5,907 bases of DNA from positions 1 to 5,907 of the forward strand of contig QKGY01000404.1 of NCBI GenBank assembly GCA_003250235.1, given 5' to 3'. This document shows, piece by piece, positions 5,170 through 5,907 of this stretch (position 1 is the stretch's first letter; each line of letters opens with the position of its first letter). The notes under the pieces are model-generated. The model searched no databases, had not been told where the DNA came from, and saw only the letters and a program-made list of their open reading frames with translations. Made by a program: the position numbers and the translations under genes. This stretch comes from Desulfuromonadaceae bacterium (GTDB lineage Bacteria; Desulfobacterota; Desulfuromonadia; Desulfuromonadales; SZUA-540).

Positions 5170-5904
5170 CTACCAGCCGATGCTCAGCTTCAGCGAATAC
5201 ACGGGGTTGTTGAGATATTCGGCCTCCACGGTCAGACGGGCCAGCATCATCGAGAGCTGGACCCCACCGAAATACCGGGTTTCGGTGAAATCCTGATCCT
5301 TGAGAGTAGCCTGGAGCGTGGTGTCATTGCCCTCGTATTTTCCTGAAATTCCCACCACGCCGATACCGGCATAGGGAGTCAGCATGGCGAACCCTTTACT
5401 GACCACCGCATCAGCCGCATAGGTCTTCAGACTCAGATCGTCCACCCCTTCCAGGGTGGTATAGCTGCCGCGAATCGCCAGAGCCGGGGTTACCACCGAC
5501 CCTTCCAGCAAAGCGACCTGGACTTCCCCGCCGTACAGTTTGATATTGGAATTGGGGATTTCGGAATACATGGCGCCGACATCGATATTAAAGGGAAGCC
5601 CTTTGCGGACATGAATGCGCGGTACGGCCAGATAGTCGGGAGCATCACCGTTGGTGACAACTTCATTCCAGATGTCGGAGTCAATCTTGACCATGCTGAC
5701 TTCGGCGCCGATATCAAAGCCGGTGAGCCCTTCGGGTTCAGCCGGGGCCAGGGCCCGATAGGCTGTTACGGTACCGGCCTCTTTGACGAAATCGCCAAAG
5801 GTGCTATCGGTCAGGGTATCCAGAAAGCGAATGTCGTATTTTGCCGCCATCGCCGTTCCGGTGCACAAAAAAACCATCAAACCTGCCAGTAGAAATTTCC
5901 TCAT
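5170..5904 (-). CDS. Small outer-membrane beta-barrel protein, family not recognised
   Basis: 244 residues, complete. MRKFLLAGLMVFLCTGTAMA is a signal peptide with a clean AMA-A cut after residue 20. The mature 224 residues show many short stretches of alternating polar and hydrophobic residues with aromatic ends (for example FNIDVGAMYSE at 105-115, VTPALAIRGSYT at 138-149, MLTPYAGIGVVGISGKY at 174-190, RLTVEAEYL at 223-231). The chain ends YSLKLSIGW. A terminal aromatic after alternating residues is the recognition signal for outer-membrane barrel assembly (BAM). Length suits an eight- to ten-strand barrel. Cys14 lies in the signal peptide, in a context that is not a lipobox; the mature chain has no Cys. 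Only three bases precede the ATG here, so its ribosome site and promoter lie outside. The terminator and long gap suggest a unit separate from the downstream operon. Channel, adhesin or structural role cannot be told. Confidence 0.88.
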   Translation of the reverse strand: MRKFLLAGLMVFLCTGTAMAAKYDIRFLDTLTDSTFGDFVKEAGTVTAYRALAPAEPEGLTGFDIGAEVSMVKIDSDIWNEVVTNGDAPDYLAVPRIHVRKGLPFNIDVGAMYSEIPNSNIKLYGGEVQVALLEGSVVTPALAIRGSYTTLEGVDDLSLKTYAADAVVSKGFAMLTPYAGIGVVGISGKYEGNDTTLQATLKDQDFTETRYFGGVQLSMMLARLTVEAEYLNNPVYSLKLSIGW

Positions 5905-5907
5905 CCT

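Overview
The window carries five genes, all on the minus strand, so the biological reading order runs from high to low coordinates. It suggests a Gram-negative, diderm bacterium. There is a small outer-membrane beta-barrel with a C-terminal Trp, two proteins with OmpA-type peptidoglycan-binding domains, and a type IV prepilin-like signal. The moderately GC-rich genes, strong GGAGG ribosome sites and protein style fit a deltaproteobacterial lineage such as the Desulfuromonadales/Geobacter group. That placement is inference, because no rRNA or other marker gene is present.

Layout in the direction of transcription. (1) 5904-5170: a secreted outer-membrane beta-barrel protein of unknown family, followed by a rho-independent terminator at 5055-5091. 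(2) 5169-4834: an AT-rich intergenic control region. It holds the terminator, a second weaker terminator-like hairpin, a perfect 22-bp palindrome with a near-identical extra half-site, clustered short direct repeats and an AT hairpin next to the ribosome site. (3) 4833-3124: a periplasmic substrate-binding-like domain fused to an OmpA-like domain. (4) 3099-2293: a type IV prepilin N-terminus fused directly to a von Willebrand factor A (VWA) domain with a complete MIDAS metal site. (5) 2277-700: a second substrate-binding/OmpA fusion, with an N-terminal membrane anchor. (6) 700-1: a two-helix membrane protein with a long charged helical tail, cut by the window edge.

Genes (3) to (6) look like one operon: the gaps are 24 bp, 15 bp and a 1-bp TGATG overlap, with no terminator between them. 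The domain set suggests an envelope-spanning sensing or stress complex, not an importer. There are two ligand-binding domains tethered to peptidoglycan or membrane, a metal-dependent VWA adhesion module on a pilin anchor, and a membrane protein with a helical cytoplasmic tail; no ABC permease or ATPase is in view. From general knowledge, substrate-binding/OmpA fusions and VWA proteins occur near TelA (toxic anion resistance) and XpaC-type genes, so a TelA-like gene beyond position 1 is a testable prediction. The pilin-VWA fusion and the Asp-to-Ser change in one of the two OmpA domains are the most unusual points.
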